A stretch of DNA of 64,000 nt, from positions 124,001 through 188,000 of the forward strand of contig JADJVL010000006.1 in assembly GCA_016710635.1 (NCBI GenBank). The letters are read 5' to 3'. Numbering within the stretch: the first letter of the stretch is position 1; every line of letters begins with the position of its first letter. The notes beneath the pieces were generated by a model. It searched no databases. It was not told the DNA's origin and saw nothing but the letters and a program-made list of their open reading frames with translations. A program made the position numbers and the translations under genes. Positions 25,433 to 34,346 of the stretch are shown in pieces. Origin of the DNA: Holophagaceae bacterium. Lineage in GTDB: Bacteria; Acidobacteriota; Holophagae; Holophagales; Holophagaceae.

Positions 25433-27214
25433 TCAATCCGGATGGGCCTCCAGCCACTTGCGGGCTTCGGCGGCGTTCCCATAGGCCGGATCGAGCTCCA
25501 GGGCCCGGCGGTAGTGGGCCCGGCCCCCGGGGACGTCCCCGGACTTGGCCAGGCCCTCCGCGAGGGAATCCTCCGCATTGGCGGAGCGTGGAAAGTCGGT
25601 GCAGACCCGCCGGAAGACGGCCAGTGCCTGGGTAAAGGCCCGCCGCTGGAGGAGGGCGTAACCCAGGTTGTTGCCAACCTCCTCCTTCAGGAGGGGCGAA
25701 GCCGGATCCGCCTGGCGGAGAACGTCCAAGATGCGGCCATAGACGCCGGCCCCTTCCCGGGTCATGACCTCCGCCAACACGTCGCCGCCCAGGAGTCCCA
25801 AGGGATCCTCCTCCCCGAGCCGCCGGCCCGCGGTCACGGGATCCGTGGCGAAGTCCGCCACCAGCCCCGCCCGCAGGGCCGCGTGGGCCGCCGGCACCGC
25901 GGCGAGCAAAGACGCCAGCCCAGCCTTGTCGGTCCAGCGGCCCTTCGCCATGACCCCTTCGAGGGCCCGGACCCGGCGGATGTCCTTCAATGGATCGCCG
26001 TCCACGAGGAGCAGGTCGGCCCGCTGGCCCGGCGCCACCATGCCGAATTCGCCTGGGCGGCGGAAGTAGGCGGCGGGGGCGGTGGTGGCGGCCCGCAGGG
26101 CCTGGAAGGGCGTGAGGCCCGCGGCCACCAGCTCCTCCAGCTCCTGGTGCAGGGAGAAGCCCGCGACGGGGCCGATGTTCGTGGCGTCCGTGCCCGTCAT
26201 CAAGGGGACGCCGGCGTCGGACAGGGCCTTCGCCAGCTTCGCCTGGAAGGGGTAGGCGGCGTGGATGAAGGCCAGGTCCGTTGGGTTGTAGCGGCCGTGG
26301 TAGCGGTTCGCGCCCGGCCGGAGGCCAGCCTGGATCCAGGCCGGCAGGTAACCGATATTCGGGCCCTTCAGGAAGGCGTCCAGGTCCCGGGCCTGCCGGT
26401 CGATGTCGTGGAAGCAGGTGAGGGTGAGGGTGACGGAGACCCCGGACTCGGCGACGCGCCGGGCGACGGCGGGGAGCTTCGCCTCGTCCAGGGCGGCCAG
26501 GCCGAAGGTCTCCTCCACGCCGGGATTGAAGGCCGTGTAGACGATCTCCTCCGCGTGGGCGAGGGACTGGCCCGCAGCCATGGTGGCCTCGAAGCCGGGC
26601 TTGCGGGGCACGTGGCCCATGATGAGCAGGCCCTTGGACTTGGCCTCGGCGATGAGGGCCGGATACTCCTCCCGTCCCACCTGGTTGTAGATCTTCACGG
26701 CGTCGTAGCCCGCGGCGGCGATGGCGTCCACCTTGGCCTTGGCGGCGGCGGGGGTCATGGCCTCACTGAAGGTCGGCCCCGCGCTGAGGATCCGTGGGCC
26801 CAGCCGGCGGCCCTCCTCCACCTGCTGTCGCCAGTGGAGGTGGGCAGGCCGGCCATCCAGGTTGAAGACCGTGGTCACGCCATTGACGAGGTAGAGGGGC
26901 AGCTCCGTGGGGGTGGCCAGGTGGACGTGAGTGTCCGTGAGGCCCGGCAGGAGGGTGCGCCCGGCCCCACGGACGCGCAGGGCGTTCCGGGGCACCCTGA
27001 CCCGACCCAGAGGCCCCAAGGCGGTGATGCGCCCAGCCTGCACGACGACGACCTGGTGTTCCAGGCGCCGCTCGGAATCCATGGGCAGGACCGCTACGTC
27101 CATGAAGGCGACGGGCCGGTCCATGCCTTTGTGAATGCTTGTGGCGGCTGGGGTTCCCGGGAGGAGGAAGGCCGATCCGAACCCCAACGCCAGCCAAGGC
27201 CGCAAACCCGTCAT
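25433..27214 (-). CDS. Secreted amidohydrolase with C-terminal TPR domain
   Basis: A 593-residue protein with a hydrophobic export signal at the N-terminus (about residues 5-25). The metal-dependent amidohydrolase domain (about 35-430) has DTHVHL, Lys in DAVKIYNQVG, GHVPRKP, a His in AHAEEIV, and Asp in GTDATNIGP. An imidazolonepropionase/prolidase-like composite domain closes it (GQRADLLLVDGDP). The final 150 residues contain TPR-like helices (NNLGYALLQRRAFTQALAVF and following). Exported amidohydrolases of this form often hydrolyse peptides or cyclic amides; the substrate is unknown. The TPR extension is less common. Confidence 0.82.
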   Translation of the reverse strand: MTGLRPWLALGFGSAFLLPGTPAATSIHKGMDRPVAFMDVAVLPMDSERRLEHQVVVVQAGRITALGPLGRVRVPRNALRVRGAGRTLLPGLTDTHVHLATPTELPLYLVNGVTTVFNLDGRPAHLHWRQQVEEGRRLGPRILSAGPTFSEAMTPAAAKAKVDAIAAAGYDAVKIYNQVGREEYPALIAEAKSKGLLIMGHVPRKPGFEATMAAGQSLAHAEEIVYTAFNPGVEETFGLAALDEAKLPAVARRVAESGVSVTLTLTCFHDIDRQARDLDAFLKGPNIGYLPAWIQAGLRPGANRYHGRYNPTDLAFIHAAYPFQAKLAKALSDAGVPLMTGTDATNIGPVAGFSLHQELEELVAAGLTPFQALRAATTAPAAYFRRPGEFGMVAPGQRADLLLVDGDPLKDIRRVRALEGVMAKGRWTDKAGLASLLAAVPAAHAALRAGLVADFATDPVTAGRRLGEEDPLGLLGGDVLAEVMTREGAGVYGRILDVLRQADPASPLLKEEVGNNLGYALLQRRAFTQALAVFRRVCTDFPRSANAEDSLAEGLAKSGDVPGGRAHYRRALELDPAYGNAAEARKWLEAHPD

Positions 27215-27441
27215 CAGGGCCCCCCCGCAAAGATCCTTCCCGGCTACGAGCCAGACCCGCCCCTGTTTACTCGCGATCTTCCAATCGCCCCGGCATTCGC
27301 CGGTGGCCGGGCAGCATTCACCGGACCCCCGGCCTCTCCGACCGAAGGGCCCGGGCCCAGGTTCCCTAAACGCCCCATGCTGCCCTTCGTAGCAATCACA
27401 GCACGTCCGACAAGCTCGGAATCATTGAATCGGGGGAAGCC

Positions 27442-28659
27442 ATGAACAAGCGCTGGTTGGCGATCGGTGCGGTGGGCGTCGTCATTGTGGGCGGTGTGGT
27501 TACGGCCCGCGGCGGCGACAAAGACACCAAGAAGGGGGAGGCGAGCACGCCCTTCCGCCTCGGCAAGGTCCAGACCGAGGACCTCCAGGTGAGCGTCCGC
27601 GAAGTCGGCGTGGTGGATCCGGTCACGAAGGTGGACGTGAAGAGTTCCGTCAGCGGCCGGGTGGTGGGCCTCAAGGTGCGCGAAGGCGCGGTGGTGCATT
27701 CCGGCGAAGTGCTCGCCGAGGTCGAACCCGACGTCACCCAGGCCCAGAGCCTCAGCGACGTGCAGGGCAGCCTCACCCAGTCCAGGCTCACCTTCCAGAA
27801 CGGCGACCGGGAGTACGCCCAGCAGAAGGCCCTCTTCCAGGCCGGCCTCATCAGTGAGCAGCAGCACCGGGACGCCAAGGTGAAGCGCGATCTGGCGGAG
27901 GAGAGCTTCAAGTCTGCCCAGATGCGCTACCAGATCGTCGAGGACCGGGGCATCCCCATCAGCGGCAACGCCGCCAGCCAGAAGGCCCGGGTCACCTCGC
28001 CCATGAACGGCGTGGTCATCAAGAAGGGCGTGGAGCTGGGCGACACCATCACCAGCGGCGTCTCCAGCTTCAACGCGGGCACCGTCGTCTTCACCGTGGC
28101 GGACCTCAAGAGCCTCATCGTGCGGGTGAACCTCAACGAGGTGGACATCGCCAAGGTGAACGTGGGCCAGTCCGTGCGGGTCACCCTGGACGCATATCCC
28201 CAGAAGTCCTTCACCGGCAAGGTCCGCTTCGTGGCGCCCGCGGCCAAGCTCGTGGACAAGATCAAGGTCTTCGAAGTGGAAGTGCAGCTCGACGAGCTGG
28301 GCGACGCCTTCCGGACCGGCATGAGCGCCAATGTTGAGATCCTCGGCGAAAAGCGGACGAAGGCCGTGTCCGTGCCCCTGGAGGCCCTGCAGCGCAAGGA
28401 AGGCCAGACCGTGGTCTACCGGCTCAAGAAGGACCTCAAGCCGGAAGCCTTCAAGGCGGCGAAGGAGGGGCTCTCGGGCCGCGGGAAGTTCGTCTGGCTC
28501 AGCGATCATTGGCAGGACTACTTCGAGCGCGTGGACGTCAAGGCGGGCATCGCCACCCTGGAACGGGTGGAGATCCTGTCGGGCCTCAGGGCGGACGACC
28601 AGGTCGCTCTTGAAGATCCCACCCGCAAGAAGGTCGAGAAGGACGACGAGAATAATTGA
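27442..28659 (+). CDS. Periplasmic adaptor subunit of a MacAB-like exporter
   Basis: A 405-residue HlyD/MacA-type membrane fusion protein. One N-terminal membrane anchor (about residues 3-22) is followed by a split lipoyl domain (VDVKSSVSGRVVGLKVREGAVV and ARVTSPMNGVVIKKGVELGD), a coiled-coil hairpin between them, and beta-barrel and membrane-proximal domains. It bridges the inner-membrane permease to an outer-membrane channel. It starts an operon with an ATPase and two permeases; the GGGGGAAGCC ribosome site is good. No TolC gene is present here. The last 60 residues are unusual and charged. Confidence 0.9.
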   Translation: MNKRWLAIGAVGVVIVGGVVTARGGDKDTKKGEASTPFRLGKVQTEDLQVSVREVGVVDPVTKVDVKSSVSGRVVGLKVREGAVVHSGEVLAEVEPDVTQAQSLSDVQGSLTQSRLTFQNGDREYAQQKALFQAGLISEQQHRDAKVKRDLAEESFKSAQMRYQIVEDRGIPISGNAASQKARVTSPMNGVVIKKGVELGDTITSGVSSFNAGTVVFTVADLKSLIVRVNLNEVDIAKVNVGQSVRVTLDAYPQKSFTGKVRFVAPAAKLVDKIKVFEVEVQLDELGDAFRTGMSANVEILGEKRTKAVSVPLEALQRKEGQTVVYRLKKDLKPEAFKAAKEGLSGRGKFVWLSDHWQDYFERVDVKAGIATLERVEILSGLRADDQVALEDPTRKKVEKDDENN

Positions 28660-28792
28660 TAAACGAGGGGGACCGCGCGCTCGCTCTCCGTCCCCCTCGT
28701 GCTCCCCACGTTGGGTCCGGGCCAAGCCCGGTCCCAACGTCTCGCTCCGACGAACCGCCACCCTCACCCTTCAAGAAAAGCTGGAGTACGCG

Positions 28793-29482
28793 ATGTCCCT
28801 CGTCATCCAGACCCGCGACCTCACCAAGACCTATGGCGCGAAGGACGCCGCGGTGCACGCCCTGCGCGGCATCGACCTCGAAGTCCGGGCCGGCGAGTTC
28901 GTCGCTCTCATCGGCCCCTCGGGCTCGGGCAAGTCCACCCTCATGGCCATCCTCGGCTGCCTGGATTCCCCCACCAGCGGCACCTACGCGCTGGATGGCC
29001 ATGAGGTCCACGGGCTCAGCGGTTCCGACCTCGCCGCGATCCGCAACGAGAAGATCGGCTTCGTCTTCCAGAGCTACAACCTGCTGCCCAAGGCCAGCAT
29101 CGTGCGGAATGTTGAGCTCCCAATGCTGTATGCCGGCGTGTCCGGCAAGGAGCGGCGGGAGCGGGCCATGGCCCTCCTCGAGAAGGTCGGCATCGCCGAC
29201 AAGGCGAAGATGCTTCCCGCCAACCTGAGCGGCGGCCAGAAGCAGCGGGTGGCCATCGCCCGGGCCCTGGCCAACAACCCGGCCATGCTGCTGGCAGATG
29301 AGCCCACCGGCGCCCTGGACTCCCGCACCGGCGCCGAGGTGCTGGACCTCTTCCGGGAACTCCATGCCTCCGGCAACACCCTCCTGCTGGTCACCCACGA
29401 CCCCTCCATCGCCGCCCAGGCCCAGCGCCGGGTGGAGATCCGGGACGGTCTCATCGCCACCACCATCGAGGGAGCGGCCTAG
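28793..29482 (+). CDS. ABC transporter ATP-binding protein (MacB/LolD type)
   Basis: A 229-residue ATPase from ATG 28793. Walker A is GPSGSGKST, the Q loop is FVFQSYNLLP, the signature is LSGGQKQRVAIARAL, Walker B is AMLLADEPTGALD, and the H loop is LLVTHD. This is the typical form of mechanotransmission exporters, here with the ATPase as a separate protein. It precedes two permease genes, with only 2 bp to the first. There is a 133-bp gap after the adaptor gene. Confidence 0.94.
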   Translation: MSLVIQTRDLTKTYGAKDAAVHALRGIDLEVRAGEFVALIGPSGSGKSTLMAILGCLDSPTSGTYALDGHEVHGLSGSDLAAIRNEKIGFVFQSYNLLPKASIVRNVELPMLYAGVSGKERRERAMALLEKVGIADKAKMLPANLSGGQKQRVAIARALANNPAMLLADEPTGALDSRTGAEVLDLFRELHASGNTLLLVTHDPSIAAQAQRRVEIRDGLIATTIEGAA

Positions 29483-29484
29483 CC

Positions 29485-30739
29485 ATGTTCACAGGCGCCT
29501 TCCGCGAACGCCTGCATTCCGCCTACACGGAAGTGCGGGAGAACCTGGGCCGCAGCACCCTGCAGGCCCTGGGCGTGATGCTGGGCGTGGCCTCGGTCCT
29601 CGGCGGCTTTTCGATCTCCGACAGCCAGCGCAAGCGCGCCGACGAGATGTTCATCAAGATGGGCGGCATGGACAAGCTGAATGTCCAGCCCAGGGGGCTC
29701 GTTACCGAAGGCCGCCCCTAGCGCCCTTCAGCAGGCCAACCTGGGCCTGCGGCAGGTCGACGCCGAAGAGGGCTCCGAGGCCGGCAAGGGCGCCGTCCAG
29801 GGCGTCAGCGTCCAGCGCAACGCCCGGGCGCGGGTGCGCTCCGAATACGCGGACCAGGAGCGTCCCGTGACCGGCATCGCCGCCGACTTCATCCCCACCA
29901 ACGGCTACGAGCTCGCCACGGGCCGCGGCTTCTCCTCCGAGGAGCTCAACGGCGGCGCGCCGGTGGCGGTGCTCGGCACCGAGGCGCTTTCGGTCTTCTT
30001 CCCCAACGGCGACGCCGTCGGCAAGTCCATCCAGGTCGGCGATGTGCCCCTCACGGTCATCGGCACCTTCCGGGAGCGCGTCTTCTACTTCCGCAAGCAG
30101 CCCGGCCAGCGCAACCAGTTCCGCCGCCAGAACCGCATCATCGCCGTGCCCGCGGCCCTCGTGGCCCGGCGCATGCAAGGCGACTCCTACCGCCGCATGG
30201 ACCGCATCACCTTCAAGGTGCCGGACCTCGACGCCATGGAGGTCTTCGCCCGGGACCTGGGCTCGCTGCTCAAGGCCAACCACCGCCAGCAGGACGACTT
30301 CCGCCTGGACGATGTGGCGGCCCGGGTGCGCAAGAACCGCAGCCAGGGCGATGTCTACAACATCATCTTCATGCTCTCGGGCATCCTCGCCCTGCTGGGC
30401 GGCGGCCTGGTGAACGTCAACATCCAGATGGCCAGCCTCAAGGAGCGGGTCCGGGAAGTGGGCGTCAAGATGGCCATCGGCGCCTCCGGGCGGGAGGTCT
30501 TCAAGGAGTTCATGACCGAGGCCTTCGTCCTCACCCTCTTCGGCAGCGCCGTGGGCCTGATCCTCGGGGTGGGGTTCTCCAAGTTCATCACCTGGTTCAT
30601 CGGCATCCCCCTCTGGATGCAGCCCGGCAGCTTCTTCTGGGCCACGGTGATGGCGAGCGTCTTCGGCTTCGTCTTTGCCCTCTTCCCGGCCTGGAAGGCT
30701 TCGCGGTTAAGCCCCATGGAGGCGCTGCGCTATGAGTGA
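29485..30739 (+). pseudogene. MacB-like ABC permease, first copy, one apparent frameshift
   Basis: A MacB-type permease with an N-terminal membrane helix (NLGRSTLQALGVMLGVASVL), a large periplasmic domain (TGRGFSSEELNGG, VIGTFRERVFYF) and three C-terminal helices, ending in the family's typical PAWKASRLSPMEALRYE. The frame breaks at about 29715, in a CCCC run, after LVTEGRP. Dropping one C gives LVTEGRPSALQQANLGL and a protein of about 417 residues. The rest is intact, so a sequencing error or a very young lesion is likely. It overlaps the second permease by 8 nt. Confidence 0.85.
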
Positions 30740-32057
30740 ACAGACCAGCATCCTCACCGCCCCGGGCCCTTCCCTCCTGAGCGAGACCGAGCCCGCGCCC
30801 GCCCCCAGGCTCCGTGGCCGTTCCTTTTCCTCCCGGCTGGCCCTCGTGGCGGAAGTCGTGCGCACGGGCCTCGTGGAGCTCTGGAGCCACAAGCTGCGCT
30901 CCCTGCTCACCCTGACCCTGCTCATGCTGGGCGTCTTCGCCTTGGTGGTGATGACCTCCGTCATGGACGGCGTCATGGACAAGATCGGAACGGGCTTCGC
31001 CGGCATGAGCTGGGACGGCACGGTGATGGTGGCTCCCAAGACGCCGGAGACCACGGAGGAGCAGAAGCGCTTCCAGATGAGCCCGGGCCTGCGCATGGAG
31101 GACCTGACCCGGCTCACCGCCCCGGACCCGAAGGTCATGGCCTTCCTCCCCCGGGCCACCAAGCCCCTCACAGTCCGCACCCTGGGCGGCAGCGAGCGCT
31201 TCTTCGCCGTCGGCGTGACCCACGAGTATTCCCGCTACATGAACCGGCCGGTCGCCCTGGGCAGAGGGATCACCGAGGACGACACCCGGCGGCGCTCTCC
31301 CGTGGCGGTGGTGAGCGGCAGCGTCGCCAACGCCCTCACCGGCGGCGCGGACCCCATCGGGCGGAACGTCGTGCTCGACGGCCAGCCCTTCCGCATCATC
31401 GGTGTGCTGGCCCCCATCAACATCATCAGCGAGGACACCTGGATCGATTCCAACGGCGTGCTGGTGCCCCTCGAAGCCTACATGGACCGCCTGGAGCCCA
31501 GCCACAAGCTCACCCAGCTGGCTGTGAAGCTCAATGCGACCCGGGACATGCAGGAAGTCAGCGCCATGATGCTGGGCCGCGCCAAGCAGGCCCACCATGG
31601 CATCGAGGACGTGGAGGTGCTGGACCTGGACGCCGAGCAGGCCAAGAGCTGGAACCAGTTCCTGGAGCAGATCTTTGGCTGGCGCGTGGTGCTCATGAGC
31701 CTTGCGGGGACCGTCCTGCTGGTGGGTGGCGTCGGCGTCCTCAGCGTCATGCTCATCAGCTTCAGCGACCGCCGCTTCGAAATCGGCCTGCGCAAGGCCC
31801 TGGGCGCCTCCGACCAGGAGATCTTCATCCAGTTCCTGCTGGAGAGCCTGGTGCTCGCAGCCCTGGGAGCCTTGGCGGGCACGCTCGGGGGCGCGGCCCT
31901 GTGCCGGGCCCTCAGCGACAACTTCCCCTACGGCCTGATCGTGAATCCTTTCGGGTTGCTCGCTGCGTGGGTGGTGGCCCTGGGCCTCGCCCTGGTCTTC
32001 GGGCTCTATCCGGCCTTCAAGGCTTCGCGGTTGAGTCCCATGGAGGCGATGCGGTAG
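30732..32057 (+). CDS. MacB-like ABC permease, second copy
   Basis: A 441-residue permease of the same family as the preceding gene, with four membrane segments: one near residue 55-80 (SHKLRSLLTLTLLMLGVFALVV) and three after residue 315. Between them is a periplasmic domain with VAVVSGSVANAL. It ends in FGLYPAFKASRLSPMEAMR. Two different permeases beside one ATPase suggest a heterodimeric exporter; the substrate cannot be read. It has an N-terminal cytoplasmic extension of about 40 residues, which the first copy lacks. Confidence 0.9.
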   Translation: MSEQTSILTAPGPSLLSETEPAPAPRLRGRSFSSRLALVAEVVRTGLVELWSHKLRSLLTLTLLMLGVFALVVMTSVMDGVMDKIGTGFAGMSWDGTVMVAPKTPETTEEQKRFQMSPGLRMEDLTRLTAPDPKVMAFLPRATKPLTVRTLGGSERFFAVGVTHEYSRYMNRPVALGRGITEDDTRRRSPVAVVSGSVANALTGGADPIGRNVVLDGQPFRIIGVLAPINIISEDTWIDSNGVLVPLEAYMDRLEPSHKLTQLAVKLNATRDMQEVSAMMLGRAKQAHHGIEDVEVLDLDAEQAKSWNQFLEQIFGWRVVLMSLAGTVLLVGGVGVLSVMLISFSDRRFEIGLRKALGASDQEIFIQFLLESLVLAALGALAGTLGGAALCRALSDNFPYGLIVNPFGLLAAWVVALGLALVFGLYPAFKASRLSPMEAMR

Positions 32058-32139
32058 GAGGACGGTCCGGAGGTGATGGTGGAGAGCCCGCGCCCAGCGC
32101 CCCTTTCAGCGGCCAGCCCCGCCGGGAAGGGCTGAGCCC

Positions 32140-32547
32140 GTGGACGCCCGCCTCGCCCGCCTCATCGCCGACTATCTCGCCGCGGTGGAGGCCGCGGTGG
32201 CGCTGCTGGAGCGGTCAGGCATCCCCAGGCCCGCGACCAACATCGCCTGGGCCAAACTTCGGCTCCCGGCCACCGGCGAACTCCTGGGTGGCGTGCCCTA
32301 CCGCAAGCATGGATATGGCTGCGCCGTGCAGTTGCCGGAGGGCACCGTCGAGTTCGACTTCGGCCCGCAGGGCCGAATCGACGGCTTCGCCGACTGGCGG
32401 CTGAGGGTCTTTGCCGGGACGCGCCTCGAGCAGTACGGCTTCCACTCGGAAGGCGAGTTCCTGGCGGTCTTCGCCCACCATGTCGCGGCGGGCGAACTGG
32501 TGCATTCGGGCTTCGTGCTGCACTACCTCAACGGCGCGCGGGCCTGA
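32140..32547 (+). CDS. Hypothetical protein, DUF6896-like
   Basis: A 135-residue soluble protein with no export signal. It has an N-terminal helix (LARLIADYLAAVEAAVALLE) and a segment GVPYRKHGYGCAVQLPEGTVEFDFG that recalls the small DUF6896 family; I am not certain of this. GC content and codon use match the neighbours. It lies between the exporter operon and the convergent DUF422 gene, 16 bp from the latter's stop. No function can be given. Confidence 0.6.
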   Translation: MDARLARLIADYLAAVEAAVALLERSGIPRPATNIAWAKLRLPATGELLGGVPYRKHGYGCAVQLPEGTVEFDFGPQGRIDGFADWRLRVFAGTRLEQYGFHSEGEFLAVFAHHVAAGELVHSGFVLHYLNGARA

Positions 32548-32563
32548 TCGCCTTGAAAAAGGC

Positions 32564-33397
32564 TCAGGCTTCGGACCCCGCGGGCTGGAACATCCTCATG
32601 AGGGAAGCCACCAGCGCGATCCCCATGACGAAGGGCGGGATCACCTTCGTCGCCTCCGGATAGCCCAGGGCGAAATCCCCAATGATGAGGATTCCGTAGC
32701 ACACCAGGGGCAGGACGATGATCCAGTTCTTCATGTGGACCATGGGGTTCAGCTTGATCCGGTGCTCGATGAGGCGGTATGCGAAACCGGCCAGGAAGGT
32801 GGTCAGCACCCAGCCCGCGAAATTGCGCAGCGGGATGTTGAAGTAGGGGCCGCCGTCCACCCACACCCAGGCCTGCTGCTCGCCGGCCATGTAGGGATCC
32901 ATGCTGAGGTCCCAGGCGCTCATGATCATGGCCGCCAGCAGGGCGGCGAAAAGCGAGCCCTTCAGGGGCAGTTCGTCCGTGACCACCGTGCCGTGCAGCA
33001 GCAGGTTGGCCATCATGGTGGCGGGGTAGAGCACCATGAAGTAGGCCAGGGGAATGGGCCAGGAGACGGTTCCGAGGATCTTCCAGCCCAGCACGTCCGT
33101 GTAGTAGTAGCGGCCGAAGATGACGCCGGTCTTCACTCCCAGGAACTCCATGGTGAAGCCGATCAGCGCCGTCGCCGCGAGGAAGGCCAGGGCCTGCCGC
33201 CAGCCCAGCATGAGGCAGGCATGGGTGATGACGAAGAGGCTGAAGAAGACCGTCATCTGGTCGAAAGGCAGCTTCGTGCCCGTGACCAGCTGGGTGCCGT
33301 GGAAGCCCACGTGCCCGGCGAAGAACGCCAGCATCAGGACGATGAGCGCCCATTCGCGGCCGGACCGCAGGATGGAGGGGGATCCGGGTTCGCTCAT
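32564..33397 (-). CDS. DUF422 membrane protein (carotenoid biosynthesis family), copy 1
   Basis: A 277-residue membrane protein with seven or eight hydrophobic segments. The family signature MSAWDLSMDPYM sits at about residues 160-171, with VWVDGGPYFNIPLRNFAGW after it. DUF422 includes CruF, which hydrates the 1',2' end of carotenoids, and many uncharacterised bacterial proteins. The upstream gene is a paralogue and overlaps by 4 nt. No phytoene or lycopene genes are in the window, so a carotenoid substrate is only inferred. Confidence 0.8.
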   Translation of the reverse strand: MSEPGSPSILRSGREWALIVLMLAFFAGHVGFHGTQLVTGTKLPFDQMTVFFSLFVITHACLMLGWRQALAFLAATALIGFTMEFLGVKTGVIFGRYYYTDVLGWKILGTVSWPIPLAYFMVLYPATMMANLLLHGTVVTDELPLKGSLFAALLAAMIMSAWDLSMDPYMAGEQQAWVWVDGGPYFNIPLRNFAGWVLTTFLAGFAYRLIEHRIKLNPMVHMKNWIIVLPLVCYGILIIGDFALGYPEATKVIPPFVMGIALVASLMRMFQPAGSEA

Positions 33398-34221
33398 GAC
33401 TCAGGCTCCGGGAAGGCGACGGGCTGCTGCATCTGGGTGAGGCGCCCGAGGGCCGCGAGCACCGGAATGCCCATGGCGAAAGGGGCGAGGACGCGGGTGG
33501 CGGTGGGCACGCCGATGAAGACGTCCGGCAGGCCGATGAGGGCATAGCTGATCACCGGGATCGCCGCCGCGGTCTTCGTGAGGTGGGTGCGGGGCGGCGG
33601 CGGCAGGGAGGGCTCGATGAGCCGCCAGGCGATGGAGATCATGAAGACCGTCTCCACCCAGGACAGGTAGTTCGCGAAGGGGATGCCGAAGTAGGCCCCG
33701 CCGTCCTGCCAGATCCAGGCCTGCTCCTTGATCACCATGTAGGGATCCAGGGTGAGGTCCCAGGCAGTCATGACCAGGGCCGTGAGGAAGGCCAGGCAGG
33801 CCACCCACCAGCCCTTGGCGATCACCGCCACGGGCTTGCCCTCGGCGATGAGGTTCACGATCACCGAGCTGTAGTAGATCATCATGAACCAGCCGATGGG
33901 CACCACGATGGGCACCTGGCCCAGGCGCGGGCCGAGCACCGGCGTGTAGGTGTAGGGCGTGGCCAGGCTCGTGGCGATGCTGAGGCTTTCCGCGCACCAG
34001 GAGGCTGCGAAGACGAACCCGAACATGGCCGTGGCCCGTTTCCAGCCCAGCATGTACCAGGCGTGGAGCAGGGCCAGGGCGCCGAAGATCAGGTTGCTCA
34101 GGGCCAGGCCCAGCTTCTCGCCGGTGGTGACGGCATGCAGGATGTGGGCGGCGGCGCCGATGAAGAAGAGCGCCAGCAGCAGGGCTGTGATCAGCCGGTC
34201 CTTGGAGGAAGGATCGTCCAT
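33394..34221 (-). CDS. DUF422 membrane protein (carotenoid biosynthesis family), copy 2
   Basis: A paralogue of the next gene, 275 residues from ATG 34221 (MDDPSS). It has the same membrane topology and signature: MTAWDLTLDPYM and IWQDGGAYFGIPFANYLSW. The similarity to copy 1 covers the full length, suggesting an old tandem duplication. The 4-nt overlap suggests equal expression and perhaps a two-protein complex. A longer start at 34254 exists but the shorter one fits homology better. Confidence 0.8.
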   Translation of the reverse strand: MDDPSSKDRLITALLLALFFIGAAAHILHAVTTGEKLGLALSNLIFGALALLHAWYMLGWKRATAMFGFVFAASWCAESLSIATSLATPYTYTPVLGPRLGQVPIVVPIGWFMMIYYSSVIVNLIAEGKPVAVIAKGWWVACLAFLTALVMTAWDLTLDPYMVIKEQAWIWQDGGAYFGIPFANYLSWVETVFMISIAWRLIEPSLPPPPRTHLTKTAAAIPVISYALIGLPDVFIGVPTATRVLAPFAMGIPVLAALGRLTQMQQPVAFPEPES

Positions 34222-34346
34222 TGAATGCGCCTTTCGGGGTTGTGGGCCCAGCATACTGCATCTCCCCGGGACTGGACACGCCCAGGACGGGGCACAAGCG
34301 GCGGGACCACGAAGGGCCCCGCGTCCGGTACGCTGAGGGCAATCGC

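Noticed and set aside
27215..27441. Intergenic region before the exporter operon
   Set aside because: I looked for operators or a small gene and saw no convincing palindrome or promoter.
29700..29725. Programmed ribosomal frameshift in the permease
   Set aside because: There is no slippery heptamer with a following pseudoknot that I can see, and MacB-type permeases do not use one. A C-run error or mutation is simpler.
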